64,000 nucleotides of DNA from an uncultured Sunxiuqinia sp. (GTDB taxonomy: Bacteria; Bacteroidota; Bacteroidia; Bacteroidales; Prolixibacteraceae): contig NZ_CANLZV010000001.1 in NCBI RefSeq assembly GCF_947495665.1, positions 372,001 through 436,000 on the forward strand, written 5' to 3'. Both the position numbers and the translations under genes were made by a program. Below the pieces are notes generated by a model. It saw only the letters and a program-made list of their open reading frames with translations. It was not told the origin of the DNA and ran no database searches. Positions within the stretch are counted from its first letter, which is position 1. Every line of letters starts with the position of its first letter. Below, piece after piece: positions 1 to 8,019 of the stretch.

Positions 1-1062
1 TCTTATGATATTACCGAGGTGAATCTGACTGTGAAAACAACGATTGAAATCGACCAGATTGATTTTGGAGATATAACCTACAATGGAGGCAGCGTTAAGC
101 TTGAAAACCAATATGAGCGCTCGGTTCCTTCCAGTTTTTCACCCAACCATCTGCTTCCGGATGAGTGGACGGTGAAAGATTACATCCTGGGTATTCAAAA
201 CCTGCTGAATGTCATATTTGATTTTTCGCCCTATAAAAACGAAGTACGGATCCGCGACCGCGAAGCCTTGCTTGTTGCCAAGGCGAATGATTTGAATGAT
301 AAGCTGGCCGAGCAGCCCAAGCTGGAACCGGTCGATGGCCGGAAAGTAACAATCGAGTACGCCAAGGATAGCAACGACGGTTTTTGGAATGACTACTACC
401 AGGACATTTCAGCCGAGAAATGGAGCCGCTACCTGGGAGAAGTGGCCAGCAAGTCGGCGTTGGATGCCAAAACCGGCATGAAGGTGGGCGACTTTTATTA
501 TGTGTTGGGCGAAAACCAGTATCGGGAATACCGGATGGAAGAGATTGAGACTGGCCCCGACACTTTCGAGGAAGAACTGGAGTGGTATCCGCTCAGCATT
601 TACGGGCATGCCTACAGCCTGGGCAGTGGCGGCGATGAGGTGAAAATTGAATCGAAGTTTGGCGTAGTTTCTGGGTGGCCCGACAAGAAAGGCCGGTTGA
701 TGCTTACCGGTAACTCGGACCTGTTTGCTGATGAGGTCAAGCCCTTCGTTCCGCGCATCATGTTTTACCAGGGCTTAGTGAATTCTGTTCCGCGTGGCGA
801 TGCCATGGGTGGCTTGGTTGACAACCGCTGGGAAGGCGACAATGGCCTCATTGCAAAACGATGGGGAAATACCCTGAACGCGATCAAGAACGGCGTGCCT
901 GGCGTGGCTTATTTCAATTTTGACGAAGTGGATGTACAAACCTTGGATTTAAACGAAAAGCATCGCATTGATGAGGGTGAATTCATTATTGAAAAATGCA
1001 CCACCACCTTCTTCGCGAACCACGTGGGCACCACCGAGGCGGATATTGTGAAGCTGGCCTAG
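1..1062 (+). CDS. Phage tail structural protein, C-terminal part (5' end outside window)
   Basis: The reading frame is open from base 1, so the gene begins left of the window; at least 353 codons are present and the GTG at 19 is not a credible start. I do not recognise a named family. The protein is soluble, rich in Asp, Glu, Trp and Tyr, without membrane segments. Its position directly before two further large structural genes, a lysis module and an integrase suggests a tail or baseplate component of a tailed temperate phage. It is followed after 55 bp by the next structural gene, and that gap carries the TGTCCTTTC word seen in the other phage gaps. The tail assignment rests on context only. 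Confidence 0.55.
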   Translation, partial: SYDITEVNLTVKTTIEIDQIDFGDITYNGGSVKLENQYERSVPSSFSPNHLLPDEWTVKDYILGIQNLLNVIFDFSPYKNEVRIRDREALLVAKANDLNDKLAEQPKLEPVDGRKVTIEYAKDSNDGFWNDYYQDISAEKWSRYLGEVASKSALDAKTGMKVGDFYYVLGENQYREYRMEEIETGPDTFEEELEWYPLSIYGHAYSLGSGGDEVKIESKFGVVSGWPDKKGRLMLTGNSDLFADEVKPFVPRIMFYQGLVNSVPRGDAMGGLVDNRWEGDNGLIAKRWGNTLNAIKNGVPGVAYFNFDEVDVQTLDLNEKHRIDEGEFIIEKCTTTFFANHVGTTEADIVKLA

Positions 1063-1063
1063 T

Positions 1064-1072
1064 TGTCCTTTC
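1064..1072 (+). promoter_or_regulatory. Recurrent phage intergenic motif TGTCCTTTC, copy 1
   Basis: The word lies 2 bp after the stop codon of the first tail gene and 45 bp before the next ATG. The same TCCTTTC core is present in all four gaps between the phage genes. In this copy a degenerate minus-7-like element (TATTTACA at 1094) follows at about 21 bp, so promoter activity is uncertain. Confidence 0.3.
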
Positions 1073-1117
1073 ACAGGCAGAGCGCGCAGGCCATATTTAC
1101 ATCAAAATAAAACAGCA

Positions 1118-2749
1118 ATGGCAATTACAATCATCGATCAGCCCGATACCGTTAGCTTAACCGGATGCCCCATTCGGTTTGTCTTTCAATCCGACCTTAC
1201 ATACCCGCAGGTGTGGATTCGCGCCTACATTATGGTGTGGATCAATGGCGCCTATGTCAACCAGCTGGAAGATAAGATTGTGGTTGATGCCGATGGGGTG
1301 GCTGTGTTTCAGTTTCAAGCCCTGCTGAATAAGCACCTCGAGTCGAAATTCTCGTTTCCCGAACACGAAGCCAGCTTAATGATTGCGCACCCACAGATGA
1401 GTGTTAAGTACCAAATTGTTTATGGTGAAATATACAAGCCTGCCGATGGTCCGGAGCAACCCCTTGGCCTTACTTTTGGGGATACCTACTACGCCATTCG
1501 CGGAGGATTGCCCAACCATGTGATGGCGCGGATGAATGTGCAGCAGATTACCTGGTGGGAAGATGTGGTGGAGAACAAACGCTTTTTGACGAATCAGCCG
1601 CTCGAAAAAACCACCTACCCGGTCAGTGTGGAAAAGCTGTACTGGATCATGCGATCAACGGGTACCATTACCCTGAAATTTGACTGGACAGCCACCGACG
1701 ACAGCACCGGAACTTATACCACCACGCACACCGCCGATGCGTACCAGGTAGTTGAGATCTGCCTGTCGCCGGGTTTGATTGAAGCACTGACCGGTAAGGA
1801 GCTGGCCGCTTATACCGTTTCCATTTCAGGATTGAGCGAAGAGCGCACGTTTACGGTCGACCGCCAGCACAAGGAACGCTACGACCGCTTGCTGTTCGAT
1901 AACTCACTGGGCACCTTCGACACGCTAACGGCTACCGGCATGCGTACCCAAACGGGCGAAAACAGCCGCGAGTCGTACCGCAGGCAACTGCCAACTTACC
2001 CGGAATTGAACGACCGCACGATGGCCTACAACCGGGCCGAACGGGTAAACAAAAACGAATCGAGCCTGGGATTCCTGAACACGCAGGAATGGCTGGAATA
2101 CACCGAAGAGCTCGACTTGTCGTGCAACGCCTACTGGCTGGACGGTAGCGTGGCGAAACCAATTAATATCGTGACTACTGAAAGCGTGACATTGGAAGAT
2201 GAACGCGACTACTTTACCCAAAATATTGAGTGGGAACTGGCGCACAAAAGCAAGTGGTATGCCCGCCAGCGCGGAACCTTGCAGTTTGTTATTCCGCCCT
2301 ACATCAATAAGCTCAGCGCCTTCTTTAACCGGGCACGGGGCATTAAGCTGCTCGACCTCCGGTTTAACCATATGGCCATCATTTCCGGCACCAATATCAC
2401 CTTTCCCAACATCACCGGCAACGACCTGTTTGATTTTTCGGACGCTACCTATTGGGACCAAACACTGATAGCGGCAACAGGCTGGTACAATGCCGGAACG
2501 CCGCGCACCTGCCCGCTAAGCTGGTTGCAGGGTTGGGCATGGGCCGAAGCGGCTACCGATGCCACCCACGCCCGCCTGTTCCACCGCGACTACAACACCA
2601 AACTGCGCGATGTGCTGCCCGTGCTGGTGTACAGCAGCAACCTAAGCACCGCCGAACAGCAAACAGTTGTGGATTGGTTGGATTGGTATTACGCGATATT
2701 TGAGAGCACAAGTTTATTAGTTGAGAATAACGACATTATAATAGAATAA
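1118..2749 (+). CDS. Phage tail protein, function unknown
   Basis: A 543-residue soluble protein with no signal peptide or membrane segment. I recognise no catalytic motif. The composition (many Trp, Tyr and Thr, beta-strand-like alternation) and the position between two other large structural genes fit a tail-tip, baseplate or adhesin-carrier protein of a Bacteroidota siphovirus-like prophage. The ATG at 1118 follows the AT-rich leader AAAATAAAACAGCA, typical of Bacteroidota starts without a strong Shine-Dalgarno site. The gene ends 2 bp before the tail-fibre gene starts, so the two are almost certainly co-transcribed and probably assemble together. GC content is similar to the upstream gene and visibly higher than the downstream fibre gene. 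Confidence 0.6.
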   Translation: MAITIIDQPDTVSLTGCPIRFVFQSDLTYPQVWIRAYIMVWINGAYVNQLEDKIVVDADGVAVFQFQALLNKHLESKFSFPEHEASLMIAHPQMSVKYQIVYGEIYKPADGPEQPLGLTFGDTYYAIRGGLPNHVMARMNVQQITWWEDVVENKRFLTNQPLEKTTYPVSVEKLYWIMRSTGTITLKFDWTATDDSTGTYTTTHTADAYQVVEICLSPGLIEALTGKELAAYTVSISGLSEERTFTVDRQHKERYDRLLFDNSLGTFDTLTATGMRTQTGENSRESYRRQLPTYPELNDRTMAYNRAERVNKNESSLGFLNTQEWLEYTEELDLSCNAYWLDGSVAKPINIVTTESVTLEDERDYFTQNIEWELAHKSKWYARQRGTLQFVIPPYINKLSAFFNRARGIKLLDLRFNHMAIISGTNITFPNITGNDLFDFSDATYWDQTLIAATGWYNAGTPRTCPLSWLQGWAWAEAATDATHARLFHRDYNTKLRDVLPVLVYSSNLSTAEQQTVVDWLDWYYAIFESTSLLVENNDIIIE

Positions 2750-2751
2750 TC

Positions 2752-5622
2752 ATGGCAAAGAAAGAATTGGCATTGACGGATAAGATTGTCGAAATTGAAG
2801 GGTACAACAGGATTAATGCATTAAAGTATACTCAGATTATATCTGACAAATGCATCAGAAATTCAGACGGTGCAACTTTCGTAGAAGCAGGATCTGAGGT
2901 TACTGATTTTATCTATATTGAAGGTGAATCCGAATTTTACTACCGAGGGGCTTCGAATGGTTCAGTAGCTGTGTGTGTGTACGACGAAAACAAAGCGTTT
3001 ATTGCCGTAATTGAAGGAACTGTCAATTCATTTTTCACGGAATTTACACGATTTGAAATCCCAGAAGGAGCTGTCTACATGCGGGTGCCAAACCGAAAGA
3101 ATTATTACCAAATTGATTTGGGAATTCAGTTCGTTCATCGAAATGAAAAACAATCAGAGGAAATATGGGGTCTATCTACGAGTTCAAGTTACAATATCAC
3201 ACTCAACAAACCTCTTCCTTCTGGGCAGTTCTATAATTCGGAAACTGCAAAAGCGAATACTCCTCCCTATTTGAGGACCAAGGGAAAGGTAATCGAATAC
3301 CAAATTGAAACGTACCAATGGAAGCGTGAACAGTTTGTGGGTGAAGGGGATTCACAATGGACAAATCCACAATATTGGATCTTGCAAAATATCGACCCGA
3401 TAACGAAAACAGCATTAAGTGTTTTTAATGATTGGGCCGCGAGATTTGATGGAGTATCATCAGAATGTATTGTGGATGAAATAATGATTGACAGTGTTGG
3501 TGATTATATCGAATTTGAATTGAAATGCGAATCTCCTGACCCCATTAACGGCGGCTATTCATTTTGCGGACGCACACCAGGCGCAAGTACTTCAATACAG
3601 GTGAGCCTAAGTGAAATTACAGTTCGAGGGTCTGATTTGACGTGGTTAATCACCAATAATATTATTAAAAATATTCCAACAGGCAAATTCAGACTAAAAA
3701 TTGAAAAGGTATCAGGCGGCATCGCTGTGTACATCGATGACACACTAAAGCACACCGGAACTGTTGCTGGAAACATTAGCATAAAATCTTTTGGGCATTC
3801 ATACTATAATTATGGATATTGGAAGGGAGTAATTTACAGTGTCAAAACCTGCATTGATTCTGTCATCACGGAGCAGTCTTTGTTTAATTTTCCCGGCTTC
3901 CTGCCTCAGGGCATAAAAGCTGAAAGAGAGTCTAAGTTTCTCGACCAACTACAAGCGCAGTCTCTGCTAAACGGAGAAACCGCGCTGGCTGTCAGTAATG
4001 CCAACAAGAGCATATTAATTTCAGAATATGATTTCATCAGCAAATTTAATGGGGTAAGTTCCTACACAAGCCTTGATAAGACGTATAAAATTGATGATGA
4101 AGGCGATTTTGTGGAGATCGAAGTAAACATCACAGGATCACTTCATGACGGGGTTTACAAAGCACTAGGCATAATTGGAACAGAATTGGCTGGATACAAC
4201 TTGTTCGGATATCACTACTCTAATGGCTGGTGTGTACGAGACAATGCCGGGAATTTCATTTATTTCAACTACTTTGATTATGGACGTGCAAAATATAGGC
4301 TTGAGGTTGTGGGTGGACAATGGCAATTCTCCATAAACGGACAAGTTTTGAGTACCAAATCAAAAGCAAGTTACCTTCTTATTAATAATATAGCTAATGC
4401 TTATTTTACTGCAAATTATGCAGGCATTGACGTTTATAAACTATCTATTAATTCTCAATCTGATGGCAGTCTGGAAAATATCGAACCGTACACCCTTGCC
4501 GGTTCAGTTGATGTTGATTTGGATTATGCAAAGAAAACTGTACCAGCCGATTTTAATCAACTAGCGAACATTTATATCTCCTATCAAAAAGCGGGTTCTG
4601 CATCCGGGAAAAAGCTTTTTTACGTTTATTGTAAATACCCAGGCTCTGAATTCTATGTGAGGTTTAAGTTGGCTCACACCACTGACCTTTCAGAAATTTA
4701 CTACCGAGACATAATTGAAATTGAAGATGGGTTGCTTTATCAACGCTCCGGTGAATCATGGATTTCAACCGGTATTACAGTACTAGCACCCGGGGAAAGT
4801 GAGTCTGTATTTTTACCCCAAGGTGATTATGTCGATCATTGCGGAGGCGTCCACGGTGATGAACTAATGGAGTGGGTAAAATTCTACGTAAATGGGGTGG
4901 AACTAACAGCAGCTGAACTTAGTGCAGACTTTGAAATCGAATGCGACGAATTTAGCTATCTCCAAAAATCAACTCTTCACGAGACCGCCAAATTTACAGC
5001 TGTAGACACCGGGCTTGATGCCACAGGGGGGGCTGGAGTCCTGACAATATCCGGTGGAACCTATTGGATCGACGGAATTGATACGACTTTGCCTGCATGG
5101 GGACAAAATACACTCACTACTGTTGTCGACAGAACGCTTTCTGTTACCGGTGGAAATACGTGGCAAATAGACGACTACCGGCTCCCCAATCCAGCACATC
5201 CGGTTTGGGCTATTCATTACAAAAACACAACATTCGGAGAGGCAGGGTATGCGACCAAAAATAAACTGGAATGGCAGGCGGCTGTTGAAAATTACTGGTA
5301 TGTTGGCATAGTCTGCATTGCAACAGCAAATGCTGATACTGTAAGAAACGAGGAGTATGAAATAGCAGAAGTCGATAGACTAGGTGGGCATAAATTGGAC
5401 GCAACTTCATTGCGGGAGGTATATTTTTCGCACCCAACAAATGGGCTTTCCGCTTTTGTGACTTCCAAGTTTGTGGGCGACGATACGCAAGACAATAATT
5501 GCGCTGTTTTTATATGGGATACAGCTCAATATAATAAGTACTATCGGAAAACAGCAACGCAAACACCTCAAATAGGTGACAAGTGGAGAGGAGAATGTCA
5601 GGTGAAGTTTTCTAAGAAATAA
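2752..5622 (+). CDS. Tail-fibre-like phage protein with two LamG/concanavalin-like modules
   Basis: A 956-residue protein placed where receptor-binding fibre genes usually lie, after the tail genes and before the lysis genes. An N-terminal region of about 200 residues is followed by two related beta-sandwich-like units, about residues 225-370 and 425-570. Both open with F(D/N)GVSS, continue through GD(Y/F)(I/V)E(F/I)E, and contain a YRLE/FRLKIE strand followed by a VYIDDT or FSINGQ strand. This pattern is typical of LamG/concanavalin-like lectin folds. The C-terminal third (from about 690) has a separate beta-rich region. The gene is clearly more AT-rich than the two upstream genes, which suggests modular exchange. 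A G7 run sits in frame at 5026-5032. Lectin folding is inferred from pattern only; receptor binding is inferred from position. Confidence 0.6.
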   Translation: MAKKELALTDKIVEIEGYNRINALKYTQIISDKCIRNSDGATFVEAGSEVTDFIYIEGESEFYYRGASNGSVAVCVYDENKAFIAVIEGTVNSFFTEFTRFEIPEGAVYMRVPNRKNYYQIDLGIQFVHRNEKQSEEIWGLSTSSSYNITLNKPLPSGQFYNSETAKANTPPYLRTKGKVIEYQIETYQWKREQFVGEGDSQWTNPQYWILQNIDPITKTALSVFNDWAARFDGVSSECIVDEIMIDSVGDYIEFELKCESPDPINGGYSFCGRTPGASTSIQVSLSEITVRGSDLTWLITNNIIKNIPTGKFRLKIEKVSGGIAVYIDDTLKHTGTVAGNISIKSFGHSYYNYGYWKGVIYSVKTCIDSVITEQSLFNFPGFLPQGIKAERESKFLDQLQAQSLLNGETALAVSNANKSILISEYDFISKFNGVSSYTSLDKTYKIDDEGDFVEIEVNITGSLHDGVYKALGIIGTELAGYNLFGYHYSNGWCVRDNAGNFIYFNYFDYGRAKYRLEVVGGQWQFSINGQVLSTKSKASYLLINNIANAYFTANYAGIDVYKLSINSQSDGSLENIEPYTLAGSVDVDLDYAKKTVPADFNQLANIYISYQKAGSASGKKLFYVYCKYPGSEFYVRFKLAHTTDLSEIYYRDIIEIEDGLLYQRSGESWISTGITVLAPGESESVFLPQGDYVDHCGGVHGDELMEWVKFYVNGVELTAAELSADFEIECDEFSYLQKSTLHETAKFTAVDTGLDATGGAGVLTISGGTYWIDGIDTTLPAWGQNTLTTVVDRTLSVTGGNTWQIDDYRLPNPAHPVWAIHYKNTTFGEAGYATKNKLEWQAAVENYWYVGIVCIATANADTVRNEEYEIAEVDRLGGHKLDATSLREVYFSHPTNGLSAFVTSKFVGDDTQDNNCAVFIWDTAQYNKYYRKTATQTPQIGDKWRGECQVKFSKK
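5026..5032 (+). repeat. G7 homopolymer inside the tail-fibre gene
   Basis: Seven consecutive G in frame (codons for Thr-Gly-Gly-Ala). Gain or loss of one G would truncate the last 200 or so residues of the fibre protein. It is a possible slippage site, but shorter than the G9 tract in the SusC gene and in frame here. Confidence 0.4.
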
Positions 5623-5630
5623 AGGATTCA

Positions 5631-5637
5631 TCCTTTC
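5631..5637 (+). promoter_or_regulatory. Recurrent phage intergenic motif TCCTTTC, copy 2
   Basis: The core word lies 8 bp after the fibre gene stop and 49 bp before the next ATG. The flanking TG seen in the other three copies is missing here (CATCCTTTC). A TAATTATG sequence at 5651 resembles TAnnTTTG but sits only 13 bp away, so this copy is the weakest. Confidence 0.25.
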
Positions 5638-5686
5638 GACCGTTGCTCATTAATTATGAAAATTCTAACTTGCTAAACAAAAACCT

Positions 5687-6100
5687 ATGAATAGCCTACG
5701 ACTAATCATGACCTGCCTTGCCTTGTTCGTGAGTATTACTACTCACGCCCAGCTCAAACCCCTTGCCGGGGTGGAGTTGTTTGGCTCAAACGAGTTGGTT
5801 ATGCGGCCCAATGGGAGGGAGTTTAAATACCAACCGGGCGATATGGCTTTGATTTACGGGCTGGCCTACGAAATTAAGAAAGTGGAATTCCGGGCACTAG
5901 CCCAAACCCTCATGTTTATGGATTCGCCAACCAGCTATCGCCCTACGCACTCAGAGTACACCGTGTCCGCAGCTTACCAGCTCAATAAGTTCCGCCTAAA
6001 AGTGGAGCACATGTGCCTCCACCCGATTGAAAATTACCAGGCATCGCGTGTGAAAATCTTTGCCGGGCACACCAAACTGGGGGTTTACTACAACCTGTAA
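5687..6100 (+). CDS. Small secreted protein of unknown function, prophage-borne
   Basis: A 137-residue protein with a clear signal peptide (hydrophobic residues 5-20, cleavage after THA, mature start QLKPLAG). The mature part has alternating hydrophobic and polar residues and ends in GVYYNL, with a terminal aromatic-rich strand, which resembles a small outer-membrane beta-barrel or porin-like fold. I do not recognise a family. It lies between the tail fibre and the lysis cassette on the same strand. A phage-encoded exported protein could alter the host surface (lysogenic conversion, superinfection exclusion) or help lysis, but nothing in the sequence decides this. It is followed by a hairpin and an intrinsic terminator. 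Confidence 0.6.
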   Translation: MNSLRLIMTCLALFVSITTHAQLKPLAGVELFGSNELVMRPNGREFKYQPGDMALIYGLAYEIKKVEFRALAQTLMFMDSPTSYRPTHSEYTVSAAYQLNKFRLKVEHMCLHPIENYQASRVKIFAGHTKLGVYYNL

Positions 6101-6125
6101 AAAGGTTCAACAACGTACCCTGGCT

Positions 6126-6148
6126 GGTGCGGATTTGTAATCCGCACC
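6126..6148. repeat. Perfect 10-bp hairpin, REP-like
   Basis: GGTGCGGATT, a 3-nt TGT loop, then AATCCGCACC. There is no T-run behind it and a separate terminator follows at 6194, so it is not itself a standard terminator. The GC-rich stem and tiny loop resemble extragenic palindromic (REP-like) elements found in Bacteroidota intergenic regions. A single copy was seen in this window. Confidence 0.45.
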
Positions 6149-6193
6149 CACTAACCGTAGGATTTTCAATACGGAACAACCAACCCACACCCA

Positions 6194-6218
6194 AGGCAGC
6201 CTAACCGCTGCCTTTTTT
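6194..6218 (+). terminator. Intrinsic terminator
   Basis: Stem AGGCAGC / GCTGCCT with a 6-nt loop, followed by a run of six T. It ends the transcript of the small secreted phage protein and separates it from the lysis cassette. Confidence 0.75.
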
Positions 6219-6285
6219 CTTTTGTCCACCTTGCAAAAAGGGGGACGAGGTTGATGGGGTAGTCCATCAACCGGAGGGGGTTATC

Positions 6286-6321
6286 TGTCCTTTCAAACGC
6301 ATGCTCAGGGGCATAGCTTTG
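6286..6321 (+). promoter_or_regulatory. Candidate promoter of the lysis cassette with motif TGTCCTTTC, copy 3
   Basis: TGTCCTTTC (6286-6294) is followed after exactly 19 bp by TAGCTTTG (6314-6321), a perfect match to the Bacteroidota minus-7 consensus TAnnTTTG. The usual minus-33 TTTG is replaced by TTTC within the recurrent phage word. The first lysis gene starts 15 bp after the minus-7 box. Because a terminator lies just upstream, a promoter here is expected. Confidence 0.55.
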
Positions 6322-6336
6322 AAATAAAAAACGAGC

Positions 6337-6618
6337 ATGAATTCAGAAACCTATCAATTTATACTTGCTGTTGTAGGGCCAATCATGGTTATTTTGCTCG
6401 GTATAATCGGGTTTTTCTTACGTCAGCAGGTTTCAGTCACTAAAACACTTACCGATACGGTTAACGTGTTGAACACTTCGGTTGAAGTACTACGAACAAA
6501 CCACAACCACTTCTCAACTTCGGATATTGAACGGCACAAGATCATTGACCGGACACTTGAGGCGCATAGCGACAAGATTAGTGATCATGAGAAACGAATT
6601 ATAAAACTGGAAAAATGA
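6337..6618 (+). CDS. Small membrane/coiled-coil protein of the lysis module (XhlA- or holin-like)
   Basis: Ninety-three residues: one membrane segment at about residues 8-27 (LAVVGPIMVILLGIIGFFL) and a C-terminal heptad-rich, charged region (about 32-93) predicted to form a coiled coil. Size and topology resemble XhlA-type holin-associated proteins. It overlaps the endolysin gene by 4 bp (ATGA), which indicates translational coupling and supports a role in host lysis. No sequence family is recognised with certainty, and a signal-anchor accessory protein is possible. Confidence 0.6.
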   Translation: MNSETYQFILAVVGPIMVILLGIIGFFLRQQVSVTKTLTDTVNVLNTSVEVLRTNHNHFSTSDIERHKIIDRTLEAHSDKISDHEKRIIKLEK

Positions 6619-7073
6619 ATGCCAACCAACTTAATCTGTTGATCATTGACACGCTTTCAAAATTCGAAAAGCTCTACCTTACCGAAGCTGTCAATTTACT
6701 AATGGGCACAGCGGCGCAAGAATCGCACTTGGGGCAGTACATTCAGCAACTTGGATCGGGGCCGGCACTTGGGATCTTCCAGATGGAACCGGCAACATTC
6801 CGGGATATTATTGAGAATTATCTGTATTATAAGCCAGCACTGCTGAGCCAAGTGCTTAAGGTTTGCAATGTGCAGCATTTGGAACCCGAGTGCCTCAAGT
6901 ACAACCTTCGTGTTGCAATTGTTTTTTGTCGGTTGCACTACCTGCGAAATCCTGAAAAAATCCCCAACACCATTGAAGGGATGGCGAAATACTGGAAAAA
7001 GTATTACAACACTCACTTAGGGAAAGGTACCGAGCAGGAATTTATTTTGAATTATCGAAGATTGGTGGTATGA
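6615..7073 (+). CDS. Transglycosylase-like endolysin
   Basis: A 152-residue protein with a lysozyme/transglycosylase-like core: AAQESHLG (putative catalytic Glu about residue 36) followed by LGSGPALGIFQMEP, the usual pattern around the active site of SLT/lysozyme-fold enzymes. It would cleave peptidoglycan glycan strands at the end of the phage cycle. There is no signal peptide, so export should depend on a holin or on neighbouring membrane proteins. It overlaps the upstream coiled-coil gene and the downstream membrane gene by 4 bp each, forming a tight three-gene lysis block. Confidence 0.7.
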   Translation: MNANQLNLLIIDTLSKFEKLYLTEAVNLLMGTAAQESHLGQYIQQLGSGPALGIFQMEPATFRDIIENYLYYKPALLSQVLKVCNVQHLEPECLKYNLRVAIVFCRLHYLRNPEKIPNTIEGMAKYWKKYYNTHLGKGTEQEFILNYRRLVV

Positions 7074-7354
7074 AAAACCTGTGGAAATACCTGACGATCC
7101 TGTTTGCCGGAATGATTGCCGGCATCGTAGCTGCGATTCGATTGCTCGATCCGCGAACGATCAACACCAGCTCCTATGTTGAGAAGCAAAGCCAGGAAAC
7201 CAAGATTGGCAAGGTGAAGCAAAAAAACGGCACCGACAACCTGCAGAAAGTCACTCAGGATCCTGCACTCGACAATTCCGGATTAACCCGTGCTGACGTT
7301 CGCCGCCAACGCCGGGAAAAACGGAAAGCCAAACGCAAAAGAAACAGGTCCTAA
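7070..7354 (+). CDS. Small membrane-anchored basic protein, possible spanin/holin component
   Basis: Ninety-four residues with one N-terminal membrane segment (about 8-25, YLTILFAGMIAGIVAAI), a polar middle, and a strongly basic tail (RRQRREKRKAKRKR). The topology could match an inner-membrane spanin (Rz-like) or another lysis accessory protein. Overlap with the endolysin stop codon supports membership of the lysis block. The basic tail is unusual and might bind nucleic acid or envelope polymers. The family is not recognised. Confidence 0.5.
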   Translation: MKNLWKYLTILFAGMIAGIVAAIRLLDPRTINTSSYVEKQSQETKIGKVKQKNGTDNLQKVTQDPALDNSGLTRADVRRQRREKRKAKRKRNRS

Positions 7355-7356
7355 TC

Positions 7357-7392
7357 TGTCCTTTCCTACACGCCTAAAAAGCCGGAAGTTTG
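7357..7392 (+). promoter_or_regulatory. Candidate promoter with motif TGTCCTTTC, copy 4
   Basis: TGTCCTTTC (7357-7365) lies 2 bp after the preceding stop and is followed after exactly 19 bp by GAAGTTTG (7385-7392), one base away from TAnnTTTG. The spacing is identical to that of the 6286 copy. The next gene starts 39 bp further on. Confidence 0.4.
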
Positions 7393-7431
7393 AACTATAC
7401 ATTCAAATCAAAAACTTAAATTTTCAACATC

Positions 7432-7836
7432 ATGAAAAACTTGTTCTTTCTTTTATTCGGGTTTGCCTTGCTGCTGGCAGTGGCCTGCACTCCCGAACAA
7501 CCGGCAACCGATCCGCCTTCGGATCAGGTGAGCTACATACAAACAACCGACCTGCAGCAAGCAGCTGCCACCATCGAGCTCGATGCTCCGGTTATCCTTG
7601 TTCAGGATTCGGGCGAAGATCCACCCACCGTGTCGGAAAAATCCTTTGTCGACCTACTGAAGGAAAACTGGCTAGGTGTGTTGCTCGGATTATTAGGATT
7701 TATTGAAATAATCGTGAGGCTCACTCCCACTAAGAAGGATGACTCACTTTTAAATAAGCTATACAAAATATTAGACTTCCTGATACCCAACTTTCGCCAA
7801 GGTGGTGGAAGATTTACACCCCCTCAGGAAGAGTGA
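7432..7836 (+). CDS. Phage lipoprotein with internal membrane segment
   Basis: A 134-residue protein with a lipoprotein signal peptide (hydrophobic residues 4-16, lipobox AVAC before TPEQ), a Pro/Asp/Gln-rich linker, then a hydrophobic segment at about residues 80-99 (WLGVLLGLLGFIEIIVRL), and a C-terminal FRQGGGRF region. A lipoprotein that also has a membrane-spanning segment could link the two membranes, as a unimolecular spanin does, or act as a holin. It is the last plus-strand phage gene and is followed by a terminator. Function is inferred from position only. Confidence 0.5.
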   Translation: MKNLFFLLFGFALLLAVACTPEQPATDPPSDQVSYIQTTDLQQAAATIELDAPVILVQDSGEDPPTVSEKSFVDLLKENWLGVLLGLLGFIEIIVRLTPTKKDDSLLNKLYKILDFLIPNFRQGGGRFTPPQEE

Positions 7837-7886
7837 CGATAGTTCTTTTTTTTCATAGGTTTAGTTTTATTGGTTTAGTTAGTTTG

Positions 7887-7920
7887 ATCCCCCGCTAAGG
7901 TTCTCCCAGGCGGGGGATTT
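7887..7920 (+). terminator. Intrinsic terminator at the end of the phage late genes
   Basis: Stem ATCCCCCGC (7887-7895) / GCGGGGGAT (7910-7918) with a 14-nt loop and a short T-run, 50 bp after the last plus-strand phage gene. Confidence 0.65.
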
Positions 7921-7970
7921 CAAAAAAAGGCTCAAATCCCAAATCACAATACGAGCACTTAATTCACAAC

Positions 7971-8002
7971 AAATCCCGGTACAGAGGTTCCGGGATTTTT
8001 TT
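7971..8002. terminator. Terminator between converging phage genes
   Basis: Stem AAATCCCGG (7971-7979) / CCGGGATTT (7990-7998) followed by eight T on the plus strand. It also lies 18 bp beyond the integrase stop codon on the minus strand and probably works in both directions. Confidence 0.7.
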
Positions 8003-8019
8003 GTGGTTGTAGGTTGTAA

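Noticed and set aside
1925-2461. A 178-codon minus-strand frame inside the second tail gene
   Set aside because: Antisense shadow of a continuous tail gene in a GC-richer stretch, with no start region or motif.
2752-5622. Diversity-generating retroelement acting on the tail fibre
   Set aside because: No reverse transcriptase gene and no template repeat were found in the window; the duplicated units are diverged folds, not a variable/template repeat pair.
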